A stretch of 60,000 nt of DNA from Polytrichum commune (Eukaryota > Streptophyta > Polytrichopsida > Polytrichales > Polytrichaceae). Position numbers and translations under genes: made by a program. Location of the stretch: the NCBI GenBank assembly GCA_950295325.1, contig OX485806.1:40302001-40362000 (forward strand). Reading direction: 5' to 3'. Positions 34,862-46,931 of the stretch are shown here, piece by piece; position 1 is the first letter of the stretch, and every line of letters begins with the position of its first letter. Below the pieces are notes generated by a model that did not search any database, had not been told where the DNA came from, and was given only the letters and a program-made list of their open reading frames with translations.

Positions 34862-36660
34862 CAACCTTTGAAAGGTTGAAATTGTTAATTTGTGATTTGT
34901 GTGACTGCAATCTTTGCCAAATGCTTAAGAATTGTAGGTTTTGTTGATATATTGCTTATTAGCTCCTGGAATGACCACTGCCATGCTGCAGCACAAATGT
35001 TGCACGCATCAATGTACATTTTGTGGAACCTGGAACATTTTGGAATTCGCACAGGCTGTGTACAATCGGATATTGATTCAGATGTAAAAGTGTTGCCTCA
35101 CCCTGAAATAAAGATAAGCCTCATGGACAAACTCTTACTGCAAAGAACTTTTGTATTTCTGCTTCTTGTGATACCAATAGATTGTGATATAGGAGAAACA
35201 TAGCAAGAGGAGATTTTGTACGAACCTGTGATTGTACAAAGTACTGTCAAGGATTTGTCATGTATGAGAAATCCTTCATAAGACTATATGAACCTGTCAA
35301 CTACTGTACATAAGTACCAATTGCAGAGATAATTGGATCACTTGAATCTAAAATTCAGTTTCAATGGATGCACAACATTACTTCATTTCATTTTGACAAC
35401 TTACAATTTTTCATTACACAACATAATCTTTCCACAGTTTGATTTGTGACCCAATTACTCTACAACCTCTTGCCTTTGTGACCAAGCCATAACAACAATC
35501 AAATATGGCCGGTGCTGACCTACGTAATGATGATTGAGGTTCCAAAATTATTCTTGCATCACCAACCTTCCAATAAGAAAATGTTCCAAGACTTTCCAGT
35601 AGGAATAATTACTCCTGCAAGTCCTCTGATAGGTATTGAAGCTAGAAGTGCTCTGCCTCTCCAATGGAATTCTTATTCCATGCTGTATCAAGTTGTGTTA
35701 TTTTTGTGGGATGGATTTGACTTTGAGAAGTCAAAAAAATTGCAGGTTAACTGCTGTCTTTGCACCTACTAAAAAGACTTTGATGTCTCACTTGCAAGAT
35801 GTAATGTTGGAGGAGAATCCTTGGCAAGGGCAACGAAACTCAGTGATTTTTATACACGAAATCTGAATCAGATGTGTGCTTACTGTTAGGATTCAAATTA
35901 GGCCACTACACACTGTCAATCGACCACCTTCACTTTGTCGAATGGAAGTGCATGACTGTGTCGTGAATTCAAACAATGTCGAATAAACAAGTATCAAATT
36001 CTTGTACTACAATCTAGTTTGCCACTCTTGAATTCAAGGTAGGTGAGCGAAGGCTTCTCTTCATTCTACTAACTCAGATTGGGACAAGACGATGGGGAAC
36101 TACAATGAAAACTTGGGAAACGTCCTAGAGACCGTGACAGCCCCATTTAAACCTCACTATCACAGTCTAAATCTCCTCAATTTCTGAGTGTTGTCATCAA
36201 AGGGGACTGGGGGTGGCAGATCACTTAGCCCAACTTCAGGTAAGCTACATACTTCACCAAGATTAGCCAGATCTGAATCTTGCCTTTGACTTTCTGGTGC
36301 TTTCAAACCAAGATAGAATCTTGTCTCCAAGATAGAATCTTGCTAACTTCATCAAGCACTTCAAATTTCTACGGTCCTGTGATTTTGGTTTCATGCCTGC
36401 GGCAGTTGCTTTCATCAAGGAACAATTTAGCTGGGCAGCTTGGTTTGCTCGTGTTGGACTGGTGTCATCTTTTTCTAATCCATTAGGAATTTCCAATTTT
36501 TTGATAACCAGTAGGGTAGGGATATTTGACCTGAGTGTTTATGTTTGAGTTTGCATTCCGCTCTATATGCCATGCAAGAACTTGCATACCTAGGTAAATT
36601 CTCTGTAGTACCTATCAATATGGTGTAAAATGTTATTGACCCAGATAATAAGTTGTCGGG
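34862..36660. other. 3' flank of the MSL gene and intergenic DNA
   Basis: It begins with the probable 3' UTR. The block 35700-35950 is repeated in diverged form at 39590-39790 (shared 'cctgaatcagatg' / 'ctgaatcagatg', 'taggattcaaatt', 'actgtcaatc'). No supported gene. Confidence 0.5.
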
Positions 36661-36664
36661 TATA

Positions 36665-37750
36665 CAGTCTAACCTTGATAATGTCACCCTTGTTAATAGA
36701 ACACCTTGATATTGTCACCTAAAAGTTTGAAACCAATTTTCATAGTGTAAAACTCCCTCGTTATTATCCCTATCACCCTTGGTAATGTCACTATTTTTTT
36801 CCAAAATCCGTAGTGTAAATGTGATAATATCAAGTATGGATGGATTGTATGTGATGGTTGGATGGACAGATTGTAGTAGCTGAAAGCCAAATGTTGATCT
36901 ATTTCAAGCTATGCTATGGTGTGTGGCGGCATGGCATGAATTAGATGATCAAACCATTAGAAATTGTTGGAGGAAGCCCACCATATTGCCTACAGAGTGG
37001 AATGCAGATATCAACAATTTTGATGAACGTATGAAGTCCAAAATGGAGGAAGCAGCTTTGGAATTGGGCAATCTCATCGCCGCATTGAATTTGGGTTTGG
37101 ATGTCGAAGGCAAGCCTGTAGAAAAGCTTTGTCCTTTGGAGTACATAAACATGGAAGGTGAAGATAATTTTGAGGTGGAATTTTCTACTAAGGAGCTTGT
37201 GCAATTAGTGCAAGATGGCAAACAAGTTCTTGATTCCATGGAAGTAGACCCATTGATTGTTGATAGCAATGATGATGAGTCTAAAGTAGTGAAGCTAAGC
37301 GATGCACAAAAATATGCTAAAGATGTTTTGAATTTTATGGCTAGCCAAGATTCTCAGATTTTCAACACTTTGGAGTTGTTAGGAATGGAAAAAATCCATG
37401 ACAAACTCATTAGAATTGGTGTTGCACATTTAACATCAACAAAACAATGTGACATTAGAAGCTTCTTTGTCTCTAGTGAGAGGTCTTTACCTGATTTCAA
37501 TGACACATTGTGATGTGCTCTTGTTGTTATTCACAATTTTGAATTAGATTTTACATTCAAAAACATTGAAGTCTCGTATTTGTTATTTTCTTTTTTACAT
37601 TGTAATTTTATTTTGATTTTCTACCTATTTTTTTGATAATATCACATTATGCACAAATTTTCAAAATGTGACATTATCAAATATGTCACACCTTGTTTAT
37701 ATCACTCTTTTTGGTGAAACGGATGGTGTGACATTATCAAGGTTAGACTG
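36665..37750 (+). mobile_element. pogo/Tigger-like element, copy B
   Basis: The left end 'cagtctaaccttgataatgt' and exact complement at the right end (37750) are flanked by TA (36663-36664, 37751-37752). It is 1,086 bp, close to copy A (1,125 bp), with the same internal plan. It encodes only the C-terminal part of the transposase, in one open frame. Confidence 0.9.
36911..37513 (+). CDS. C-terminal pogo/Tigger-like transposase fragment, open frame of 200 aa
   Basis: From DDQTIRNCWRK onward it parallels copy A, with about nine residues in ten identical and no internal stop. It ends in KQCDIRSFF plus a short tail. The N-terminal DNA-binding and DDE catalytic regions are missing, so it cannot catalyse transposition. 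A retained open frame in a non-autonomous element may simply reflect youth, or the fragment may still do something, such as binding the transposase. The true start codon is unknown; the ATG at 36911 precedes the homologous part by a few codons. Confidence 0.7.
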   Translation: MLWCVAAWHELDDQTIRNCWRKPTILPTEWNADINNFDERMKSKMEEAALELGNLIAALNLGLDVEGKPVEKLCPLEYINMEGEDNFEVEFSTKELVQLVQDGKQVLDSMEVDPLIVDSNDDESKVVKLSDAQKYAKDVLNFMASQDSQIFNTLELLGMEKIHDKLIRIGVAHLTSTKQCDIRSFFVSSERSLPDFNDTL

Positions 37751-38460
37751 TACAGATATCTCCACCAAATATCAATATTCAAGTGGTATTTACAATTCTG
37801 ATACCCAGGGGTAGGTTATTTGATACCATTGTTGGTGTCGAGTATTGATACCCATGCATTTACCCATATACCGGTCCAATATTGTTTTGCTCCTGGAATC
37901 CCTCACTGGCTTCCATTAATCATGAGGCGTGTTCTACAGTGGCTTCAAAAGTGGCCAGTATCGAAGACAAAGCTGTACCTTTGCCCTGCACAAGCAGGCA
38001 ACCCTCATAAGTTAGTCAAGGTTCACGACTTGTAGTATAACATGCTAAGCTTACTTTGGTGACCTTGTTAACGGATATTTTGCCAATTCTATGGGTTGTT
38101 TGTGGTTTTTTGGCACACCAGACTCGCCCTTGGGTATATATTGAATGTATCTGCCACTTATATCGAAGGGAGCTCTTGTAGATCTAGACGAGTAGAATCC
38201 CATCACCACGATCTGAGTTGTCAAGCCTGCCATGCTTTCAAGCTCTCTCGCTTCTAATTACATATATCTGCTCCATTTGTGGCACCTAAAAGGGAAAAGC
38301 TGCAAAGCTGTGGAGGTTGATGAGTCAAGTGTAAGCCTGGCTAATTTGTTTCTAGTAGCCTAGCAGGAAGAAGAGACTAGGTCGACTCGCCGTTGAGATT
38401 AGTGTGAGCCTGTTTGCGGCGTGTTTATGTGTCGTATTTTGCAGTGAGCGACATTCTCCT
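37751..38460. other. Intergenic, no supported gene
   Basis: Short ORFs on both strands (37820-38035, 38051-38233) show no domain. The last 100 bases lead into the mutarotase 5' region. Confidence 0.4.
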
Positions 38461-38470
38461 CGTCCGATCG

Positions 38471-38486
38471 AAACCAAACCCTAGCT
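38471..38486 (+). promoter_or_regulatory. Telo-box-like element before the mutarotase start
   Basis: 'accaaaccctagctgcg' contains AAACCCTA a few bases upstream of the ATG. AAACCCTA (telo-box) is common near transcription starts of plant housekeeping genes. Its function here is not shown. Confidence 0.4.
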
Positions 38487-38489
38487 GCG

Positions 38490-38837
38490 ATGGCGACTCG
38501 CCGGCACTGCCTGGCGCTCGACCTGAAAGACGACCCGGCGCTCATCCACGACTACAAGAAGCACCACGAGCGCATCTGGCCGGAGATTCGCGACCACCTC
38601 ACGACCGCCGGTGTGCTGGACATGCAGATCTACGCGCTCGGCACTCGCCTCTTCATGATCATGGACGTCACCGACGCCTTCACTTTCGACGCCATGGACG
38701 CCCTCGCGGCTGCCAACCCTAAAGTGCAGGAGTGGGAGGATCTCATGTGGCGGTACCAGGCTCCCACGCCCTGGACTCCCCAGGGCCAAAAGTGGGTCAA
38801 GATGGAGGCCATCTTCGACCTCGCCTCCCAGCGCTGA
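38490..38837 (+). CDS. L-rhamnose/L-fucose mutarotase family protein (DUF718), intronless
   Basis: 115 aa, a normal full length for the family (about 100-115 aa). Such enzymes interconvert alpha and beta anomers of 6-deoxy sugars and form small ferredoxin-like alpha/beta dimers. Family residues are present: Y22 and H26 in YKKHHERIWPEI, matching the YxxxH...IWPE motif whose His is catalytic in E. coli RhaM; Y48 in DMQIYALG; W82/W87 in WEDLMWRYQ; and the terminal IFDL. DMQI and LMWRYQ resemble the L-fucose-type branch seen in bacteria. There is no targeting sequence, so a cytosolic enzyme is likely. The ORF is strikingly GC-rich compared with its flanks. The natural substrate cannot be read from the sequence. 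Confidence 0.87.
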   Translation: MATRRHCLALDLKDDPALIHDYKKHHERIWPEIRDHLTTAGVLDMQIYALGTRLFMIMDVTDAFTFDAMDALAAANPKVQEWEDLMWRYQAPTPWTPQGQKWVKMEAIFDLASQR

Positions 38838-40010
38838 TCTCGACAACTACTGATCAATTCCACAATTTGAACCGCTCCGAATGTTGTAGGACTCACCTTA
38901 CTTTCGGATCATGTTGTAGAGAATTAGGGTTAACTGCTGTATACAATGAAGTTGCAGCCTTCTGGGTGAATTATCGAGTCCCGGCAGGTTAGTGTGGCAA
39001 TTGGTACTCAATGCGCCAAGATAGCTCCACAACAAAGGGTTTCAACCAAAGGGAAGATCGACACTGATGGTATGCAGGTTCTGGCAAATTGGTGAATGCA
39101 TGGTATGAATAATCAACATCAATAATGGTACCAAACCACCTACTGGTGCCAGGCTATCGAAATTGTAATTACCAGTCAAATATTGATATTTGGTGTGTGA
39201 GAATCTTTGTATGCCCGAGCTACTATTATTTGGGTCGGTGAGTTCTCCTAGGTATGAAGGTACTTGCGTGGCATGTAAACTTCAGCCTTCAAACACCGTC
39301 AAACACCAATATCCTACTGTTTGAAAAAAACTGAAATCCCCATTGTGGATACCCGGATGGTATTGAAAAAGACGATACCAGACCAACACTGGTTCCACTG
39401 AACTTCAGCGACCTTTACTCGAATGTTTGATGTGTATGTTGCTACATAAGTACGTAACAAGCTCGATGCATCCTAACTGTTCTCAAAAGTACTATGTTTC
39501 ACTTCTTTGGTTTGCTCCTCTCCAAATTTTTGCTCTTTCATGCGCTTTCAAGTTCTGCATCAATTTTATGAAATAGATTCATCTTCGAGAAGTCATAAAA
39601 GATGCAGGTGTTCACCGGCAAAAAATTTAAGATTTTGATATCTAGCTTCCAAGAGGTATTATCGAAGAAAGTTGCTTAGCTGAGGCAATCGAGACCCAGT
39701 GATTGTAATACATAAAACCTGAATCAGATGCGCGCTTCCCGTAGGATTCAAATTCATCTACATACTGTCAATCAATCACCTTCACTTGGTCAATGCCATC
39801 AAACATAGAAAATGAAGAGAACTTTCCTTTCATTCAAGAACAGTGAACCAGATCATGATACGCGAGTTTGATAACTGTTCATTAGCCATTGCAAGGCTAA
39901 TAAAAAGTTCATTAGTACGTCCATTAGCCATACCTATGAATTAATCCGAACCACAATTCCGAAATCCTAAATGGCTGCCTAGTTGCACTCTGTTGAGACT
40001 CACCTAACAT
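38838..40010. other. Intergenic with a diverged repeat
   Basis: 39590-39790 resembles 35700-35950. No other feature is seen. Confidence 0.4.
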
Positions 40011-40014
40011 TAAC

Positions 40015-41566
<1,552 letters not shown>

Positions 41567-41602
41567 CTAGTGCGATGAGTTTTAGGGTTGTGGGGGGCGG
41601 AG

Positions 41603-41615
41603 TTTTATAAACTGG
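41603..41615 (-). promoter_or_regulatory. Candidate TATA box of histone H3
   Basis: Plus strand 'gttttataaac' reads 'gtttataaaac' toward the H3 gene, about 120 bp before the start codon. Position and sequence fit a TATA element. Confidence 0.45.
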
Positions 41616-41706
41616 TCTCCATGAGCTTGGGAATCGAAAGGTGGAAGGGAACGGCGGGAAGCAATAACATCCTTAAGTTACAGTAATGAACCCTTTCTTG
41701 CCAATA

Positions 41707-42605
41707 GGCCCACTTCACACACAAGACTGAGGGCCGTGACCACTGCACTTCGAGCACTCTCATTGGTGGAAAAGGCGGAGTGGGTTCAAGTTCACTTCAA
41801 ACTACGGACCAATTGAGTAAGGGCATATTCACACGTTATACACCAAACGTAAACATAAAGGGGTGCTAAATTGGGTAACATCATTTTAGAGGGGATTAGT
41901 CTCATTATATGTCTCATGACTTCACTCTATATGAGCTTTATAAACTGTGGGTTCTGTGATGAAAACTAATATCTTACAATACATGGGGCTTTACATAGAA
42001 ATAAATAAAGCTACACTTCTACTTGGTCAAAGAATGTGAGGTATTAATAGTTGATTCTCTTATATAGGAGTTGAAAGTTGGGCTACAATAGATCCAAGCT
42101 ACTCCGATCCGGGAGGGTTTTGCGGGCTTTATCGACATAAATCTAGCGGTTGGGTATGACGCGTGGGTCTAGCTCCCAGGCTAAGCCCAACACTCTTCCA
42201 TAGTGATGCATTCTATGAAGAACCAGTGAACATGCTCTAAGTGAATACAAGATGGATGTAAAGTCTACATGAATTCCTACTTGACGTTAAATGGATTTGT
42301 TTCATGGTCACTTGGACTATTTTCAAAATCACCGCTTGGAGGTAGGCCTAACACAAAACCAAGATACCATGGTACTCCGAAATCTCACAACCGTTGATAT
42401 ATTATATTTTATCACATGCGAGGGCCCCGCATAAATAGAAAATCATTGAAATAGCATTTGATTGAGGACCCAGTCACATATGACTGCACACAACACTTGA
42501 GAGCCCAGGACCACACTACATGAGTTTGGAAGTGTCTCGGATGGCCTTTGGACACTCCTTTTCAGCTCTCACAATTTTATGGTCACGGCTCTTGGCAGGC
42601 ATGTG
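41707..42605 (+). mobile_element. Diverged copy of the Harbinger-type MITE, interrupted
   Basis: It starts near 'aggcccacttcacac' and follows the family order ('tctcattggtgg', 'gtctacatgaattcctac', 'tttcatggtcact', 'agcatttgattgagg', 'tggcctttgga', 'ctctcacaattttatggtcacgg'). Roughly 41815-42235 is extra sequence without counterpart in the intron copies. The ends are approximate. Confidence 0.5.
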
Positions 42606-43249
42606 GGCATCCCAATGCCTCTTTCTCTATGCTTGCAAGCATGAAATTCTCTAGCACAACACTACAAATTGTGCAAAATATTCTCAGAGCGAAAAACGTT
42701 CAGACACTCACTAAGGTATGTTGCTCTAATACCAATGGGGTGCCTTCTTCCCGAGCTCTAGGGAACAATTTCCAAAAATAGGGTCCTAGGGTTCCCAAAG
42801 TTCCCAATGCAATGAACTAATGAGTGAGGGGAGGTGTCAAAATTGGGCGGAGCCTCATCTTCATGAAAGAAATTTAGAAGTACTTAGGGCCGCTTTACAC
42901 CTAGAGGCCGGGCCAATTCGTTGTGTAAGAGGCTTGAAATCCTCACTTGTGATTGGTCAAAAGGTTGAAATCGGCCCCAACCCCTTTACACCTAGAGGCC
43001 GGGCCGATTTGGTGGTATGAATTTTTTAATCAAAAAATGAATGGTCTGACACGGCCCGAGCTCTCTCAAATGGGTGCACCGAAAATGGAAGGCCAATTCA
43101 TGGCCTAGGGGCCAATGTCAAATTTTAATAAAAAATATTTTTTCCAATAAAATATATTTTTTTCAACAAAACAGCTCCGTTGGATTATGTGGAAATCTGA
43201 ACGGCTTTTATGATTCATCGTGACTTCATCCTCTCTTCTCTTCTCTTCT

Positions 43250-43272
43250 CTTTTTTTTTTTTTTTTTTTTTT
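43250..43272 (+). repeat. Poly-T tract
   Basis: A run of about 23 T follows '(ttctc)n' just upstream of the Myb-like ORF in the Harbinger element. Confidence 0.95.
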
Positions 43273-43341
43273 CTCCTTAGAGTGTTTCTTGCTGATTTTT
43301 TTTGCGCTTGCAAGATTGTTACTACCGTTTGTAGGGTTAGC

Positions 43342-44610
43342 ATGGAGGGGTCTTTAGAGAGGAGTGGATGGAATTCTAGTGAAGTATATGAGGCAATGCA
43401 AAGGTATCAAAGTGCTCAAGCTCATGCTTTCCAACCCTATCAAGCTCCTCTACAAGAACATGGAGGTAGTGTAGGGGTTCCCGAAATTTTTCAACCACCT
43501 TGTGGAAATCATATTCCTCCTCCACCTCCGTTGATTATGGAGATGTGTGCAAGTAATATGAAGAGAAAGGCTACGGAAGAGATTGGGGATGAAGATGTCC
43601 AGATTATAGCTCCCCTAGCACCGAAGAAAAAAAGAATCGCAACTTCAAAAAAACCTCGGAAAAAGAACGTGAAGGAGGTGAAAGAAGATGAAGAACTCGG
43701 CTCAAAGAATTGGAAGGATCGCGATGTGGAGACAATGATTGTCATGCGCGGTGAGATGGAACCTGGATTTTTGAAGAACGCAAAGAAACAAGGTAAGATT
43801 TTTGCAATCCTAAATTTTTTGGAAAAAAAAATTATGATTTCAGATTTGGCCAATTTGGACTTTTTAAAGACCTTGGCCTTGGCCTTCTCCTCGAGCCCCC
43901 CCCTTCCCCCCCCCCAATGCTTGGGGCAAGCCTTGGGAGAGCAAGTTGTGTGTGCTAAGGTTTGATCCCTCCACCTCTCACACGCGAGAAGATCTATCTA
44001 TCGGAGTACCAACTCTCCATTCCTTCCCGCCGTGTTCACTTTATCTCATATGTAGTACTTAAATTGGAATCATTTTTGTAATTTATCGTCCTTATGACGC
44101 TCTCATGTTATGTACAAGGGTGGATACATGGTTGAAATTGCATGCTCGTTTGCTTGCGGTAATACCTGGACTAAACCGAATTTCCGAGGGTTGCAAAAAA
44201 AATTCAATATCTTGTACAAGTTGTACAAAGAAGACAAGCTGGCAAATGGAATTTCAGGATCAAATCGTCATGCTTGTAAGTTCTATGATTCTTTTGATCA
44301 GTGGTGGCATCAAACTGGAACTGTAATGAAACATATGACATCATCCGCTAGTAATTCTGTTAGTGTTGAAGACAACATCACAGACAATGACAATGATTTG
44401 CATTCAAAAGACACTCCAATTCCAGCTATGACAGCAACTCCAAATTCAACAACCAAGGTGGACAAGAGGATTTTCAAGAGCGATGCTATGGAGTTTTTGT
44501 ACAAATGGCCGAAAACAATTCAGTCATGGTGAAGAATTTTGAGAAAACCAATGCTTTATTAGAGAGGGTAGACCGACAGATGGATATGCTTATAGACAAA
44601 TTTTATGACT
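43342..44610 (+). CDS. Harbinger Myb/SANT-like protein (ORF1), probably broken
   Basis: From ATG 43342 the first exon carries a Gln/Pro-rich start, a basic nuclear-localisation-like run (PKKKRIATSKKPRKKN, about 90-106) and the start of a trihelix/SANT-like domain (NWKDRDVETMIVMRGEM). A donor 'caag|gtaag' occurs at 43792. The domain resumes at about 44119 with GGYMVEIACSFACGNTWTKPNFRGLQKKF and ends in a region with W-W. The acceptor near 44118 does not keep frame exactly. A further shift near 44505 is needed to reach the natural-looking end (KNFEKTNALLERVDRQMDMLIDKFYD), so indels are likely. In Harbinger elements this protein binds the terminal DNA and brings the nuclease to the nucleus. Confidence 0.7.
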
Positions 44611-44908
44611 AATCCTCTTCCGAATCAGATGCATCATGGTCACAAGGGAAGAGAATTTTTCCCTCCATCCTGAAATGAGTTTCCCAAAAATATTGAGCTA
44701 GTAATTCATGTGCTTATGTTGCTTGCACCAACAAGTTTTTAATCCTTGTTTCTTTGTCTTTTTTTGTTTCAACAACCTCCGCACTCTCATCTTCATCTTC
44801 TTCTACATTTTCAAATGCATTTACCACAGTTTCTTCAAGGTCTTCAATTTGCATTGTTCCTGCTTCAACCTCGTCCATTTTCAGGTATTTCCTCATCTCT
44901 TTTACAGC

Positions 44909-46093
44909 TTATGTAGCCGCCATAAATATATCTACATTTTCTAGCTGTCCAAGTTGATTTGTACTCTTTCTATGCGTAATTCTTTCTCCCTCTTTTGCCC
45001 ATTCATCATCAAATTTGTCTCGGTGTATTATGCACAAGTTATGAAGACAAATGCAAGTAGTAACCACATTAGGTACATGTCGGAGAGGCATGTCAATTCT
45101 TTTCAATAGTATCCTCTACATCCCTTTCAATATGCCAAAAGCTTTTTTTACTGCCATTCTTGTTGATGATTGGATGAAATTCCAATACGCCTTTGCTCTA
45201 GTTAATCCATCTTTTTCACTTTTGAAAGGAGAGTGGAACCATGGTCTCATTGGATAAACATCGTCACCCATAAGTTTGTAAGGCAATAGCTCACCTTTCA
45301 TCACTTTTTTTCCAATATTTGAATTTTGGAACAAAGTCCAATCATGGCAGCGCCAAGCCCATCCAAAATCATAATCCCAAAACCTACATTTGCTATCTAC
45401 TACACCTTGAAGTAGAGCTGAATAGAAATCTTTTCTACAATAATATGAAGTAGGATCTATAGGAGGAGCAATGATAGGTATATGACTACCATCAACCGCT
45501 CCAATTACATAAGATAATCCCCTAAGCTCCTCAAACTCGGCTGCAATTCTATTCAATGTAGCTTTAGATTGTTTCTCAATTACTAGTGGTTTTAAATGTT
45601 TCTCAATTGCTACACAAAACTCCCTCACAATGATAGATGCAGTACTTTCATGAATTCCATAAGTTTCAGCACAACCGCGTAATGAATTACCACTACTAAG
45701 TCTATTCAAAGAAAGAACAATCCGGTTTCTAAGAGGAATGGATGCTCTGAAATTTGTATCCTTACGACTTAATGATGGAGATAAGACACCGCACAAATAA
45801 TCAAAAGTTTCGGGAAGTAACCTTGTATGTTGTTTGAATAACGTAACCGAGTAACATCCAAATAACAATCTGTCCGCAAAAATAGTACTCCAGTCATACA
45901 TCCAAATATTCCGTGTCCTCCTAGACGTACCACTCTCCACAACCATCGTAGCAAAAACAATTGTCATGGCAGCATAATAATTATGCAAAGCATTTTTTTG
46001 CAAAATTGCAACAACCGCCATAACATGTCGCACGTCCATGAAGAACACAAGAGCAACTAAAATCTTCCGTCTACGTTCATCCATCTTGTACAA
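44909..46093 (-). pseudogene. PIF/Harbinger DDE transposase (HARBI1-like), inactive
   Basis: The frame starts MYKMDERRRK at 46093 and runs with HARBI1-type motifs: RKDTNFRASIPL, the first catalytic Asp in VIGAVDGSHIPI, YYCRKDFYSALLQGVVDSKCRFWDY, a CHDWTLFQNS motif, the second Asp in GDDVYPMRPW and SPF, then RMAVKKAFGILKG. Two defects appear at the end. The position normally Glu (R..VE.AFG..K) is Lys, removing the third catalytic residue. A Trp codon after KG(M) is TAG (plus-strand cta, 45116-45118). Beyond it the same frame continues RILLKRID...VVTTCICLHNLCIIH to a stop near 44909. Both changes are G-to-A on the coding strand. Confidence 0.9.
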
Positions 46094-46524
46094 ATGACAA
46101 TGAAAAGAAAGAAAGAGGGGCTAAAATTTTCCTAAATTTATTGAATCGGCTTGGCTTCTTGGCCTGAGGGCCTTTACATATGGGAAAATTGGCCCCCGTT
46201 ATAATCTTATTATAATGTGTAGTAGAGGCCGGCCTCCAACCCAAAAAAGGCTCAAATTTTGTGCAATCGGCCTCAAGGGAAATTGGCCCGGCCTCTAGGT
46301 GTAAAGCGGCCCTTACATGGGAGAGGCAAGTGTTGAAAATTAGCAACACAATATATCTAATTATGACAAGGTAAGCATGGTTTCAAAGACAAATATAATT
46401 CCTTCCTATTCCTTTGCTATGATTGGTTGGCTCAAATGTAGGACACTTGGTGAGGATATTTAGAACCAAGTAGCGTGTAATTGGCCCATTGTGTGACAAT
46501 TCCAAGACACATGATGAGTGCAAT

Positions 46525-46640
46525 TTAATTACTTTTTTTCTTCTTTTTTTCCCCTTTTTTTGGCTAGTGTCCGTCAAGTAGAGAGATGATCTCACAGCTG
46601 GGAATCGAACCGCCAACCACTCCGTTCGGTTTTTTTGGGT
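46525..46640 (-). other. SINE-like fragment with a Pol III B box
   Basis: On the minus strand 'ggttcgattccc' (46611-46600) matches the GGTTCGANNCC B box of tRNA-derived promoters. It is followed by about 40 bases and then an A/G-rich tail (complement of 46527-46562). No convincing A box or tRNA cloverleaf is present upstream, so this is at most a truncated SINE. Confidence 0.35.
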
Positions 46641-46883
46641 GAAAAGTGTCACATGTTATCATGTGAACATTTGTAATACTAAAGATGATGTGGAAATCGC
46701 CTCATTTCATAACACATAGTTCACCCTCGATAAGTGTTACCCAATAAGTGGTAAAATCGCATATATGTTAAGGAAAATTGCATTCTCAAAAAAATTCAAA
46801 AAATAATGTCCAAGAAATAGTGATTGGGTCAGCTAGCAACCCCCATGTTAGCTCACATCTAGCATAAGCTATACAAATTATCC

Positions 46884-46888
<5 letters not shown>

Positions 46889-46930
<42 letters not shown>
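46889..46930 (+). repeat. (TG)21 microsatellite
   Basis: Perfect dinucleotide repeat of 42 bp. Confidence 0.98.

Positions 46931-46931
<1 letters not shown>

Larger units (their letters stand above)
42884..46315. mobile_element. Complete PIF/Harbinger transposon, 3,426 bp
   Basis: The element is 42887-46312. Terminal inverted repeats of about 32 bp begin 'gggccgctttacacctagag' and match perfectly at both ends. TTA flanks both sides (42884-42886, 46313-46315), the 3-bp target typical of PIF/Harbinger. It contains the two ORFs of an autonomous element: a Myb/SANT-like protein (plus strand) and a DDE nuclease (minus strand), converging near 44.6-44.9 kb. A second copy of the terminal motif, 'cctttacacctagaggccgg', lies just inside the left end (42984-43003). 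Confidence 0.95.

Noticed and set aside
38481-38992. Overlapping ORFs in other frames around the mutarotase
   Set aside because: They are frame shadows of a GC-rich coding exon; only the 38490-38837 frame matches a protein family.
44310-45257. Small ORFs on the opposite strands of the Harbinger genes
   Set aside because: They mirror the transposase and Myb-like frames and have no independent support.
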